Assembly: GCF_032854445.1 (NCBI RefSeq)
Contig: NC_088307.1
Coordinates: 5,840,017-5,904,016, forward strand
DNA length: 64,000 nt
Reading direction: 5' to 3'
Source: Liolophura sinensis
Taxonomy: Eukaryota > Mollusca > Polyplacophora > Chitonida > Chitonidae
The notes below the pieces were generated by a model. That model did not search any database and had not been told where the DNA came from. It was given only the letters and a program-made list of their open reading frames with translations. This document shows, one piece after another, positions 56,002 through 64,000 of this stretch; within the stretch, counting starts at the first letter, position 1, and each line of letters begins with the position of its first letter. A program made the position numbers and the translations under genes.

Positions 56002-59000
56002 ATGTCTAGGTTTACCTGGGTTATAACGTCTACACCCTTCTATGTTACAGAGACCTGTTTCATCTACCACCACCACCACCACCACCGACGACAACAAACC
56101 CAGCACGAGTCAAGCTCAAGTGAGTTTAGCGGAAGCTACCTCGCTGAAAGAAGAAAAAATGAAAAAACAAAAGAAAAAAGTCCAACGAGCCAGTTCGAGC
56201 CCGACCCGGTACAGCCTCACGAGGCTGTCTTACCGAGCGGTGACAGTGACGTCCTGGAGTTGTACCAGCGGCATTGGCAATCGATCCGAACGCATTTCCA
56301 TCGCCACAAACCAATTCAAGACTGTTATAATTACCGACTGAGTGATCTCGGTGCTATCCCAGCCTATGTAGACGAGATTTACGAAGACCAGCCGACCGCT
56401 TTCACTATCAATTACAGTTTTGGATATATCCTCCGCCACAAAGAGACGGGTCAGGTGCGGTATTATTACCCGAGCACCAACAACACCCGAGTACTCGACG
56501 CACCGTACCGCGTGGCCAGTCGGGCTGACCTGCGAGGATTCCACACCCAGCATCTGCTCACCCAAGACCCGCTTACCTGGGCCCAAAAACAACGCCCCAA
56601 TACGAAATGGACCGTCGACCTCATCACCAACGTGTTGTTTTTCGTCCACAAACTCCCGCATCAGCCTATCGGTAAAGGTGGGGTGACGTTACCCTCTTAC
56701 CTGAAAGGAAACAAGGGGCTACACACGTTGGTGGGTAGAAATAACGGTCCGTACAGGGACTATTTGTGTTTGTTTCGGTGTCTGGCCGTCCATCTAGACC
56801 AGGCCAACCCCAATAACTGCGACGCCCAGGCTGGGGTGTATTACCGCAGGTATCTGGAGGAAATGGAGATGGAGCCGAGGTATTTCCGCGGGGTACCGCT
56901 CAGTGCACTGGACACGGTGGAAAGCCTGTTTCAAGTGAATATTCAAGTCTACCAGCTCATCCCCATGGACAGGTCGTACTCAGCACAACTTATTCACCGC
57001 AGTGCCGAGCGCTATTCTCACCCTACCCTGCGGTTAAACCTGTACCAGCGGCATTTCAGCTATATCAAAGACATGGGACGTTATGCTCGATCTTTCACCT
57101 GCCAGGTGTGCCAGAAGAGTTTCCCGAAACTGTGGGAGTTACGACGGCACGGTCAAACGTGCACCGACGCCATTCGACGAAAGTACCCGGGGGGTGTCTT
57201 CCACAATCAGCCCACCATTTTCGAAACGTTGGCGGACATGGGGATCGAACTCCAGGACGGTGACGACGACATCTTCCCGTACCGAGCGTGTTATGACTTT
57301 GAGGCGTACTTGGCTCCGGTGAACCCGGTGGACGATGCGGCGACTGGATCGACGGAATGGACGGCTCAACACATCCCCATGAGTGTCAGCGTCAACTCTA
57401 ATGTACCGGATTACGACCAGCCCGTGTGTTTCATCTCCACCGGTGACCCCCAGGCACTCGTCGAGGACATGATGGCTTACCTCAACACCGTCAGCGAGAT
57501 CAGTAGCGCCTATCTCCACGAGCGTTATGCTTACATCCTGGACGCCTTAGACGAGCGGATCGATCCCGACGAGAAGAAACCGTCTTACACGCGCCGAGTG
57601 CGAGACAGATTCGTGACCTATATGGACCAACTCCCCGTCCTCGGCTTTAACTCGGGTAACTATGACCTGAACTTAATCAAACAACAGCTTTACCCCCACC
57701 TGGTCCAGAGCGGTGATTTGGAGTATGTGATTAAGCGGAACAATAATCACATGGCCCTCACCACACCGCAGCTGAAATTTCTGGACATTCGGAATTACCT
57801 GGCCCCGAATTACAGTTACGACAAGTGGGTGAAAGCTTACGACTGTCACGTGACCAAAGGGAAATTTTGTTACAGCTACATAGACTCCCTGGCCCGGCTG
57901 GAGGAAACCACACTGCCACCGCAGCATGCTTTCGACAATGATCTCACCCACCAGCCGTGCACGGACGCGGAGTACAAGACCTTACAGACGGTGTGGCGAG
58001 AGCACGGCATGCGGACCGTCAAAGACTTGCTGCGGTGGTATAATAACCTAGACGTCATTCCCTTCATGGAGGCTGCGGAGAAGATGTCGGTGTTCTACCG
58101 AACCATGCATGTGGATGTCTTCAAAGACTGCATCAGCATACCAGGGCTTACCCTCCGCTACTTATTCCATGATTTACGCTCCGTGTTCACCCTCGTCGGT
58201 GAGAAAGACAAAGACATGCACGATTGCCTCAAGAAAAACATCGTGGGTGGGCCGAGCATCATTTTCCACCTCTACCACGAACGAGGCGTAACCCGTATAC
58301 GGGGAGGAAAGCTGTGTCAGCGCATCGTGGGATTCGATGCCAACGCGCTATACCTGTACAGCCTGGTCTCACCTATGCGGGCAGGTCACTGCGTCCGTTG
58401 GCGCCGTCGGGGCGGGGGAGAGAAGTTCGTTCCCTCCGGCACCGCCACCCGTCTGGCTGAAAAATGGCTGGACTGGAAGTCACAGCAGCTGGGGGTATCG
58501 ATCCGTCACCGACTCAATCACACCGAGAAGCGGATCGGTGATCGACAACTCCCCGTAGACGGGTTCGCCTATATCGACGGACAGCCTACTGTGTTTCAAT
58601 TCCACGGGTGTTATTTCCACTATCACGGCTGTCACCTGAATCACCCTCGCCCGGGAAAGGTGTGCTACAACGAGCGGCGGGGATTAAGCCCCCAGGACTT
58701 ACGGCGGGAGGTGGATGCGAACGACGCATACTTTCGCTCCCAGGGCTATCCATTGGTGACGATATGGGAGTGTGAGTTCCACCGCCAACGCGCGACAAAC
58801 CCAGCCCTACGGGACTTCCTACAACAGTACGGTTTACCCCCGTCGCAGCGACAACCCAAGACACAAGCTCAGCTCATGGAGGCTGTCATTCAAGGTCAGT
58901 TGTTTGGATTTGTGGAATGTGACATCCACGTGCCGGACCACCTCAAAGCGGACTTTGCCGATAGCCCACCCATCTTTAAAAACACCGAGGTGAGTCGGGC

Positions 59001-60024
59001 TGATATAGGCCCCACCATGGCAGAGTTCGCGGCTGTGAATGACATGCCCACACCCAGGGGTATGCTGATCGGGAGCATGTTTGGGAAGCAAATTCTGCTA
59101 GCCACACCTCTGCTCCAGTGGTATCTCGGTCGGGGATTGGTCGTCACGCACGTCTACCAAGCGATGGAATACACACCGGAGCGAGCGTTCGAAGCCTTCG
59201 CAGACGCCGTCACCCAAGCTCGACGGGAGGGGGATGTCGACCCCACCAAAGCCCTGATCGGGGAGACGATGAAGCTGTTGGAGAATTCAGGTTATGGAAA
59301 AACCGTCACCAATCAAGACCGACACGTGGATGTCAAAATCTGCGATCTGGCAAAAACATGAAAATTACTGGAGAGTGTTCGGTGTCGAACCGTCGACCCC
59401 ATCGACGAGACCACCTTTGAAGTGACGAGTAGCAAGAAGACCATTCGCTACAATCTCCCCTTGCAAATAGGGTGCATGGTCTACCAGTATGCCAAACTCC
59501 GCATGCTGGAATTTTATTACGATTTCATGGCTCGTTTTTTCGACAAGGCGGATTGGCAGTACTGTGAGATGGACACAGACTCTGCGTACATGGCTTGGTC
59601 CGACCCAGACTGGGAATCCTTCGTCAAACCCGAGCTGCGAGCCGTGTACGAGACCGAGCGGGATGCGTGGTTACCCCGTCGTGACCATTACGACCACGAT
59701 AAGCGCACACCGGGGCTTTTCAAAGTCGAGTGGACCGGTGATGCCATCGTCAGTTTGTGTTCCAAGACTTATTATTGTTACGGCGGGGCATCCAACACCA
59801 AAGACAAACTCTCCTGCAAAGGTGTGAGCGCACGAGGTGTGGACAAGGCCGTGTACCTCTCTGTGTTGCGCAATCACCAAAGCGCGAGTGGTGTGAATCG
59901 GGGGATGCGGATGCGCGGGAATACGATGTACTCGTATACCCAACACAAAGACGCATTCACATACTTTTACGGAAAGCGAAAAGTGCTCCCCGACGGGGTG
60001 AGCACCACCTATTTAGATCTGTAA
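56002..60024 (+). CDS. polB: Polinton protein-primed DNA polymerase B
   Basis: Replicative polymerase of the element, family B, protein-primed subgroup, over 1,300 codons, as usual for Polintons. The N-terminal region holds a His-rich run and a C2H2-like zinc finger (CQVCQKS...RRHGQTC, near 57100). Exonuclease motifs: YDFEAY (Exo I, 57290), NSGNYDLN (Exo II, 57645) and WYNNLDV (Exo III, 58035). Polymerase motifs: GFDANALYLYSL (A, 58330), KLLENSGYGK (B, 59270) and EMDTDSAYM (C, 59567), then a KTYY (KxY-type) box at 59764. Between A and B lies FQFHGCYFHYHGCH, the Cys/His insert common in Polinton and mitochondrial-plasmid polymerases. All catalytic residues expected are visible. About one break is present, so it is called a fossil gene. 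Its 3' flank carries a histone-type 3' end signal 66 nt after the end. Confidence 0.93.
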
Positions 60025-60087
60025 AACGGTGCTATGGATACTCTACACACCCAGCTCCTGTGCTCTTGTGCTCTTGTGATACTTCCC

Positions 60088-60222
60088 ACGGCCCTTTTCA
60101 GGGCCAACCAACTCTTCCCGAGAAGAGTACTTTCTCAATCTAAGCACTAAAAAAAAAAAAAAAAAAAAGAAACCCCACACCAGACACAGTCTTCCCATTG
60201 TTTTTAATTGTACAATTTTTTT
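60088..60222. repeat. Inverted repeat arm (right), containing the PolB 3' end signal
   Basis: Reverse complement of 53170-53297. Because it is internal to the element, between PolB and the capsid cluster, it is not the outer terminal repeat. It looks like a shared 3' UTR cassette. Confidence 0.93.
60090..60129 (+). terminator. Histone-type 3' end signal of PolB (stem-loop, AACCA, U7-type element)
   Basis: GGCCCTTTTCAGGGCC at 60090-60105 is the same 16 bases as downstream of RING. AACCAACT follows (ACCA close to the histone ACCCA), then purine-rich GAGAAGAGTA starting about 14 nt after the stem, in the place of the U7-pairing element. It begins 66 nt after the stop, within the range seen in histone genes. 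A back-up AATAAA lies far downstream at 60504. Confidence 0.8.
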
Positions 60223-60305
60223 CATGTGTTTTATCATTCGCAGTGGTACGTACGTTAAAAAGTTAAAAACGCCTAGCGGGGGGCGGCGGGCCGGCAGCCG
60301 TAATA

Positions 60306-60466
60306 GCCTGACACACTGACCCGACTTGCCGTGCCTGCTACATCGTCATACATTGTTGCCGAGCGGTGCCTTGCCGGTATACCGCAGACGGCCTGGTAAC
60401 AATGTATGACGCAACAATGTATGACGATGTAACAGGCGGTGACTGGGTCAGTGTGTCAGTGTGCTA
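60306..60466. repeat. Large imperfect inverted repeat between PolB and the capsid cluster
   Basis: Outer arms hold CCTGACACACTGACCCG (60307) and its complement GGGTCAGTGTGTCAG (60445). Inner arms are CTACATCGTCATACATTGTT plus GC (60338-60359) and GCAACAATGTATGACGATGT plus A(A) (60411-60431), one mismatch. The spacer is about 50 bp and has an extra GTAACAATGTATGACG. The outer arm motif equals the core of the direct repeats at 55.09 and 55.87 kb, hinting at a shared bound factor. Confidence 0.85.
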
Positions 60467-60560
60467 TAGCTGGCCTGCATGCTGTTGTGGTAGTCCTCAT
60501 CATAATAAAGAAAAAAGTCAAACCACCACGGTATGTGAGTCTCATAGTCTCTTTTTTAAT

Positions 60561-60566
60561 TTTATT
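60561..60566 (-). terminator. AATAAA polyadenylation signal for the capsid-side gene cluster
   Basis: Minus-strand AATAAA about 100 nt after the protease stop, in ordinary position. There is no histone-like stem-loop after this cluster, in contrast with RING and PolB. Confidence 0.7.
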
Positions 60567-60663
60567 CCATACTGTATGGGGTAACAGGTCGAACAGAGAA
60601 AACAAGAACGTGGAATGCATAACACGTCGAACTGGAAAGAAAGAATGTTATTTGATGTATGTT

Positions 60664-61197
60664 TTACAGTCCATGGGTGTGGAAAAAAAACGAGGGATGA
60701 ATCCCAAACTGACGATCCACCCAATCGAACACCCGCAAGTCATTATCGTAGGTCGTGCACGCTGTGTCCAACGTGTGTACAATAGCATCCATGGGACGAC
60801 CTCGAGCTCGCTGGGTTAAGTAATACACACAATATTGACCGCACACGGTCGTGTCCAGACTCTGCAGCCGCCGATCGTTCCACGTCCAGTGGTGTGTTCC
60901 CCGGTTAAGCCAAGCGGTGATATCGGGGTAGAGGGGTGGGAGTCCGTAGGAATCAAAGTATTCGCCCCGGAGATGGGGTGGATTGGACCACTGGTCTATG
61001 AAGACGGCGACCCAATGTCGTCCTGGGCGAAGGCACGTGTCTGTGTTAATGATGCAGGCCCAGGGGGTCCAGGGCATCCTAGAGGCGGGGCGTGAGTTGC
61101 GTGTTGCGTGAGGGGAGTGAGGGGAGATGATCCCGAGGGTAGACCCCACCTCCCACCCCCACCACAGCCCGGGTAAACACGTCTGTTTGTAGCACAC
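60664..61197 (-). CDS. Polinton adenain-like (C5/Ulp1-type) cysteine protease
   Basis: Capsid-maturation protease of the adenovirus/Polinton kind. The catalytic His is in GRHWVAVFID, the acidic residue in EYFDSYG, and the Gln and Cys in CGQYCVYYL. These lie in the usual order and at the usual spacing. It is the last gene of the minus-strand cluster, 42 bases after the major capsid gene. The N-terminal part is not cleanly resolved and the gene probably carries about one break. It would cut precursor capsid proteins in the particle. The call rests on the motifs. Confidence 0.85.
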   Translation of the reverse strand: MCYKQTCLPGLWWGWEVGSTLGIISPHSPHATRNSRPASRMPWTPWACIINTDTCLRPGRHWVAVFIDQWSNPPHLRGEYFDSYGLPPLYPDITAWLNRGTHHWTWNDRRLQSLDTTVCGQYCVYYLTQRARGRPMDAIVHTLDTACTTYDNDLRVFDWVDRQFGIHPSFFFHTHGL

Positions 61198-61239
61198 GTC
61201 GCAATTGTACCGTGTCCATGTTGTTGTTTGTTTGGCTGT

Positions 61240-62478
61240 TCAACTGGCGAAGTCGCAGAGCACGTTTCGGCTTTGGTCTATTTTTATGATATTGCTGAAT
61301 TCAGCGTAGCACACCACGTTAATGGTTTCCGGCAGTGGTTTGGCAAACCGCATCTCCAGGCGCAAATCCCCTTTTTGTACCAGGTTCAGTTGGTGGTCAT
61401 CGTGGAGGCTGGGGGTCGCTTTCCCCGTGTGGGTAAAGAGGTTCATGTACGTGCGGATGAAATTCTCGTTCTCAAAGTCGGGTGTCAGGGGCTTGGTTGG
61501 AATCTGACGACCGCCAACGTACAAGGCGACGAAGTTTGTGTAGTAGTGTCGGAAACGAAACGGGTTTTTAGTGTAGTCCCCGTCAAAAGCCTTGTTGCTC
61601 ACACACCCCACCACTAAACGTGTCGGTAAGCTGCCCAGAAATAGGTTTTGTTCATTGATGAGGGTGTGACCTCTGGGGACAGAGAAATACTTGGTCAGCA
61701 CGCGGCGGATTGGGTACTTGGCAGGAGCTTTGGCCAAGGCTTTCAAATGCCCCAGTTGCACACCGCTGGTGATTTTCACTTTGCGCACAAAGATCAAGAC
61801 CTCCTCCAAGCGAGTCTTGTAGCCGGGAGCGGCTTCATCGGACATCAAAGCAAACGAATTCTTAGCCGGGGTGAGACGGATGCGGACAGTGACGTTGTTA
61901 AGCAGGTGTCGGTGTTGTAGGAACATGTCACAATGCAGGCGACCCAGCATGTCAACCGACCGACTTTCAGCCGTGCACTCCAGCCGATCGACAAACCCAT
62001 CGTTGGTGTCAGTCATCGTGTCAAACTTTCCTGGAGTGTCCGCATACCACAAGGCAGCAGACAGCTGGCTCTTTTTAGCCTCTTTACCGTAAGACAACAA
62101 TGTCTCCAAGTAAGCCCGGTATGGGTACATGTTGGTGGACGGCGTGATGAGTTTATCGTTCAGGGAGACGTCTACCTGTCGCCACATGGATTGTATCCAC
62201 AGGTTAGTCGGAGCCACCTTCTTGTCAGCCGCCACAGCCGTCCCGTCCCCGTTGAGGATTTTTGCTTTCACGTACAGCATGGTGTTGGCCAAGTCCAAGT
62301 AAGTGTCTGCGTCAGCGTTGGTGATGACAAATTCTACAGGTCCCACATCACTCAGGCTGGCGATGGGGCTGTAAGCATCCCAGCGGCCTTCTCGAACGCT
62401 GGTGTCGGTCGGGGGTAAGGTCCACAAATCAAACTCACTGCTGACGGACGGGCAGCACTCGGGGTGGGGAAGAGCCAT
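61240..62478 (-). CDS. Polinton major capsid protein (double jelly-roll, hexon type)
   Basis: A 412-codon open frame from an ATG at 62478. The start is MALPHPECCPSVSSEFDLWT, then PVEFVITNADADTYLDLANT, SMWRQVDVSLNDKLITPSTN, YPYRAYLETLLSYG and VRIRLTPAKNSFALMSD, and the C-terminus has NVVCYAEFSNIIKIDQSRNV. This is the family seen in animal genomes as transposon-derived F54H12.2-like proteins and recognised as the Polinton/adintovirus major capsid protein with two jelly-rolls. Length is slightly short of many relatives. It lies 31 bases after the core-like gene and 42 before the protease, same strand. The frame is open throughout. Confidence 0.85.
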   Translation of the reverse strand: MALPHPECCPSVSSEFDLWTLPPTDTSVREGRWDAYSPIASLSDVGPVEFVITNADADTYLDLANTMLYVKAKILNGDGTAVAADKKVAPTNLWIQSMWRQVDVSLNDKLITPSTNMYPYRAYLETLLSYGKEAKKSQLSAALWYADTPGKFDTMTDTNDGFVDRLECTAESRSVDMLGRLHCDMFLQHRHLLNNVTVRIRLTPAKNSFALMSDEAAPGYKTRLEEVLIFVRKVKITSGVQLGHLKALAKAPAKYPIRRVLTKYFSVPRGHTLINEQNLFLGSLPTRLVVGCVSNKAFDGDYTKNPFRFRHYYTNFVALYVGGRQIPTKPLTPDFENENFIRTYMNLFTHTGKATPSLHDDHQLNLVQKGDLRLEMRFAKPLPETINVVCYAEFSNIIKIDQSRNVLCDFAS

Positions 62479-62509
62479 GGCTTGTGTATGTGCGCGTGCG
62501 CGTGTGTGT

Positions 62510-62974
62510 TTAGCTGAAAATATCCGGTGGATTCAGGGCATTCGATGTGGCTCGAGCTTTAATGTGTCTTCTTCTGGGCTTGACGGCACGTCTTTTAAGT
62601 CCCACGTGTCTGTGACGTGTGGGCGTGACGCGCGGTGTCTTCCGTTTTATAGGCTCACCCAGTAACCGCTGTCGGGCGTAGCGACTAGCTTTGACCAGCA
62701 GCTGTTTTCCAGTCGCCAAACCGCGTCGTTTCAAAGCCTGTTGTGGTGACACGCCCCCACTCAGCACGTCCCCCACGACTTGCAGTCCGGTTCGTAACGC
62801 CGTTTTGCCCAGTGCTTTCACAGCCGGTGAGGTTAACAAGGGTTGTGAGAGGAGTTTGCTGAGACCGCCCAGCAAACCGTGACCGCGCTGGACAGCCACA
62901 CCCCGAAACACAGGTAAGCCACCTCCGCCGGCTTGTTTGGTGTAATAGTCGATGTAAGCCTGCTGTGATGCCAT
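62510..62974 (-). CDS. Polinton small basic core-like/minor virion protein
   Basis: 154 aa, strongly basic at the C-terminus (KRKTPRVTPTRHRHVGLKRR, KPRRRHIKAR), with a Gly-rich N-terminus (AGGGGLPVFRGVAV) and a hydrophobic/amphipathic middle (GLLGGLSKLL, ALGKTALRTGLQVVGDVLSG). It resembles adenovirus core or pVI/pX-type proteins in size and charge. Strings such as LLGGL resemble adenain cut sites (L-x-G-G-x), inference only. The start ATG overlaps the stop of the upstream gene as TAATG, so the two are probably cotranscribed. Confidence 0.7.
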   Translation of the reverse strand: MASQQAYIDYYTKQAGGGGLPVFRGVAVQRGHGLLGGLSKLLSQPLLTSPAVKALGKTALRTGLQVVGDVLSGGVSPQQALKRRGLATGKQLLVKASRYARQRLLGEPIKRKTPRVTPTRHRHVGLKRRAVKPRRRHIKARATSNALNPPDIFS

Positions 62975-63747
62975 TATTGCAAGGGTAAAGCACGCCGCTG
63001 TCGAAAGTGAAGTGTCACCACCACTTTACCGCGTTCAAATACGACGGATTGACCCGTGTCGTCCCTAATATCAATGTCCACCGTCGAGAAATGTTTGGAC
63101 TGCACGGGGATGTATTCCACGTGTTGGAAAGTCTTGGAGACGTGCTCCCCATACTGCCCTTCCGTGGTAACCGTCCGCAACAGCGGGGCCAACGTGTCCC
63201 CCACCACACGCGGTTCGATAATGTCTGTGTACACGTACAGCGTGGGTGTGCTGATCGTTAAATCCTCGGCACCGACATACATGAGGTCCGCCGGTCCCAT
63301 GAGCCATCCGTACGGTAAATTCATGAGTTGCATTAGCCGTGGGCTGAAACCAAGCCCCAGTGGTTTCTCAAACCGCACGCTGTATTTCCGCTGCATATCG
63401 TCGAACTCAAACGTTAAGTCCCCGGCGTGCTCCTGGAGATCGCGGATCTCTGTCTCGCTTAACAATTTGGTCAACCCCCAGGCCAGGTCTTCGGGTGTCG
63501 GGTAGTAGCCGGCTGGTAATACGAGCTTATGCGTACCGTGGTGAGAGTCCTTTGGGGAGTCTATGGTATACCACACTTCACCTGTCCGCACGTTAAACCA
63601 GGTCCGGGGATACTGTATTTCGACCAGCCCACATTCCCAGTCACCTGTCAAATGGATGGGGCGGGGTAATTGGGTGGTGAAACGCGTCAAGGTATTGTTG
63701 GGGAAGTAGTCCAGCGAGCTGTTACTGGGTAGCGTCACGTAAAACAT
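62974..63747 (-). CDS. Polinton penton-like/minor capsid protein
   Basis: 257 aa, first gene of the minus-strand cluster. N-terminus MFYVTLPSNSSLDYFPNNTL then DWECGLVEIQYPRTWFNVRT; middle LMQLMNLPYGWLMGPADLMY; C-terminus VHV-like SKHFSTVDIDIRDDTGQSVV. The FYVTLPSNSS...LVEIQYP signature is shared by a group of animal Polinton proteins placed next to the major capsid gene. Penton assignment follows position and family, not structure. It overlaps the next gene by one base. Confidence 0.65.
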   Translation of the reverse strand: MFYVTLPSNSSLDYFPNNTLTRFTTQLPRPIHLTGDWECGLVEIQYPRTWFNVRTGEVWYTIDSPKDSHHGTHKLVLPAGYYPTPEDLAWGLTKLLSETEIRDLQEHAGDLTFEFDDMQRKYSVRFEKPLGLGFSPRLMQLMNLPYGWLMGPADLMYVGAEDLTISTPTLYVYTDIIEPRVVGDTLAPLLRTVTTEGQYGEHVSKTFQHVEYIPVQSKHFSTVDIDIRDDTGQSVVFERGKVVVTLHFRQRRALPLQ

Positions 63748-64000
63748 GGTGTGGGTGAGATGATCTCCCTCAGGTGGACTGATCGTTTTGTCCTCTGGCG
63801 CCTGTATTTAATTAATAGGGACTCCACCTGAGCGGGCGTATGATAGATGAAGCGGGCCGGAGTTCAGGTCGCTGGCCTCGTCGCGTCTTCTTGGGTCGCT
63901 TTGGTGTGGTGTGTGTGGTGTGTGTGGAACTAGTGGCGGTAGTGGAGGGCCTGATTTTTTAAAAATTTTTTCTGGTCGGGGTTCTGGCGATCGGGGGATT
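63748..64000. promoter_or_regulatory. Upstream region of the capsid cluster, to the window edge
   Basis: Holds a TATA-like TATTAATTAAATACAG on the minus strand (about 63804-63819), some 60 bases before the penton-like start, and GTGTGGTGTGT repeats near 63905. The element continues beyond the edge. Confidence 0.45.

Larger units (their letters stand above)
53150..64000. mobile_element. Polinton/Maverick (adintovirus-like) element, cut by the window end
   Basis: Six genes belong together: IAP-type RING (minus), protein-primed DNA polymerase B (plus), and a minus-strand cluster of penton-like protein, basic core-like protein, major capsid protein and adenain-type protease. This gene set defines Polintons/adintoviruses. 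Most frames are long and open, GC is higher than the flanks, and I count about two breaks, so the copy is young but looks broken. The integrase and packaging ATPase expected in the family are not seen and may lie beyond 64000. The left boundary is uncertain (53.1 kb or somewhat left); no outer terminal inverted repeat can be tested because the right end is missing. Confidence 0.9.

Noticed and set aside
57139-57519. Genes in other frames under PolB
   Set aside because: High GC of the polymerase region leaves long antisense frames open; none has recognisable motifs.
53170-60222. Outer terminal inverted repeats of the Polinton
   Set aside because: The arms flank only RING and PolB; the capsid genes of the same element lie outside the right arm, so the pair is internal.

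Overview
The window is animal nuclear DNA, most likely from a lophotrochozoan (mollusc or close kin). This is inferred from split genes with GT/AG introns, from tRNA-headed SINEs with tails such as ACGCCGTACTCAAGAATATT and AGTACGACGTTAAACCCCAA (familiar from mollusc-type genomes), and from a landscape packed with SINEs, LINEs, Penelope-like retroelement pieces and minisatellites. No species can be named from the sequence alone.

Layout. (1) 0-8 kb: a complete three-exon NmrA-like (NMRAL1) gene on the minus strand, with retroelement debris around it and in its introns. (2) 8-14 kb: a young SINE with clear target-site duplications, the end of a Crypton-type tyrosine recombinase between 23-bp direct repeats, and an 80-bp zero-loop palindrome. 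(3) 14.1-17.7 kb and 40.5-44.1 kb: two old copies of one block, each ending in a single-coding-exon rhodopsin-family GPCR gene (322 and 328 aa). (4) 21.5-33.3 kb: a recent head-to-tail duplication of a ~5.4-kb unit; the second copy is ~1 kb longer because an internal minisatellite expanded. (5) 35-40 kb and 46.4-48.8 kb: two degenerate LINEs with endonuclease and RT, and the best-preserved Penelope-like RT. (6) 50.8-51.8 kb: an unrecognised, coding-like stretch. (7) ~53.2 kb to the right edge: a young Polinton/Maverick (adintovirus-like) element, cut by the window end. It carries an IAP-type RING protein, protein-primed DNA polymerase B, an adenain-type protease, a major capsid protein, a small basic core-like protein and a penton-like protein. 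It is treated here as a fossil: mostly open, with about two breaks. No integrase or packaging ATPase is seen within the window.

How the Polinton is organised. RING (minus) and PolB (plus) diverge from a shared 1.4-kb spacer. The capsid-side genes form one minus-strand cluster convergent with PolB. The most interesting observation is that RING and PolB each end in the same 16-nt sequence GGCCCTTTTCAGGGCC, a perfect animal replication-dependent-histone 3' stem-loop. It is followed by ACCCA or a close variant, and then by a purine-rich U7-type downstream element at histone-like spacing. The capsid cluster instead has an ordinary AATAAA. This suggests the replication-side genes may use S-phase histone-mRNA 3' processing while the structural genes use normal polyadenylation. 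I do not know of a description of this.
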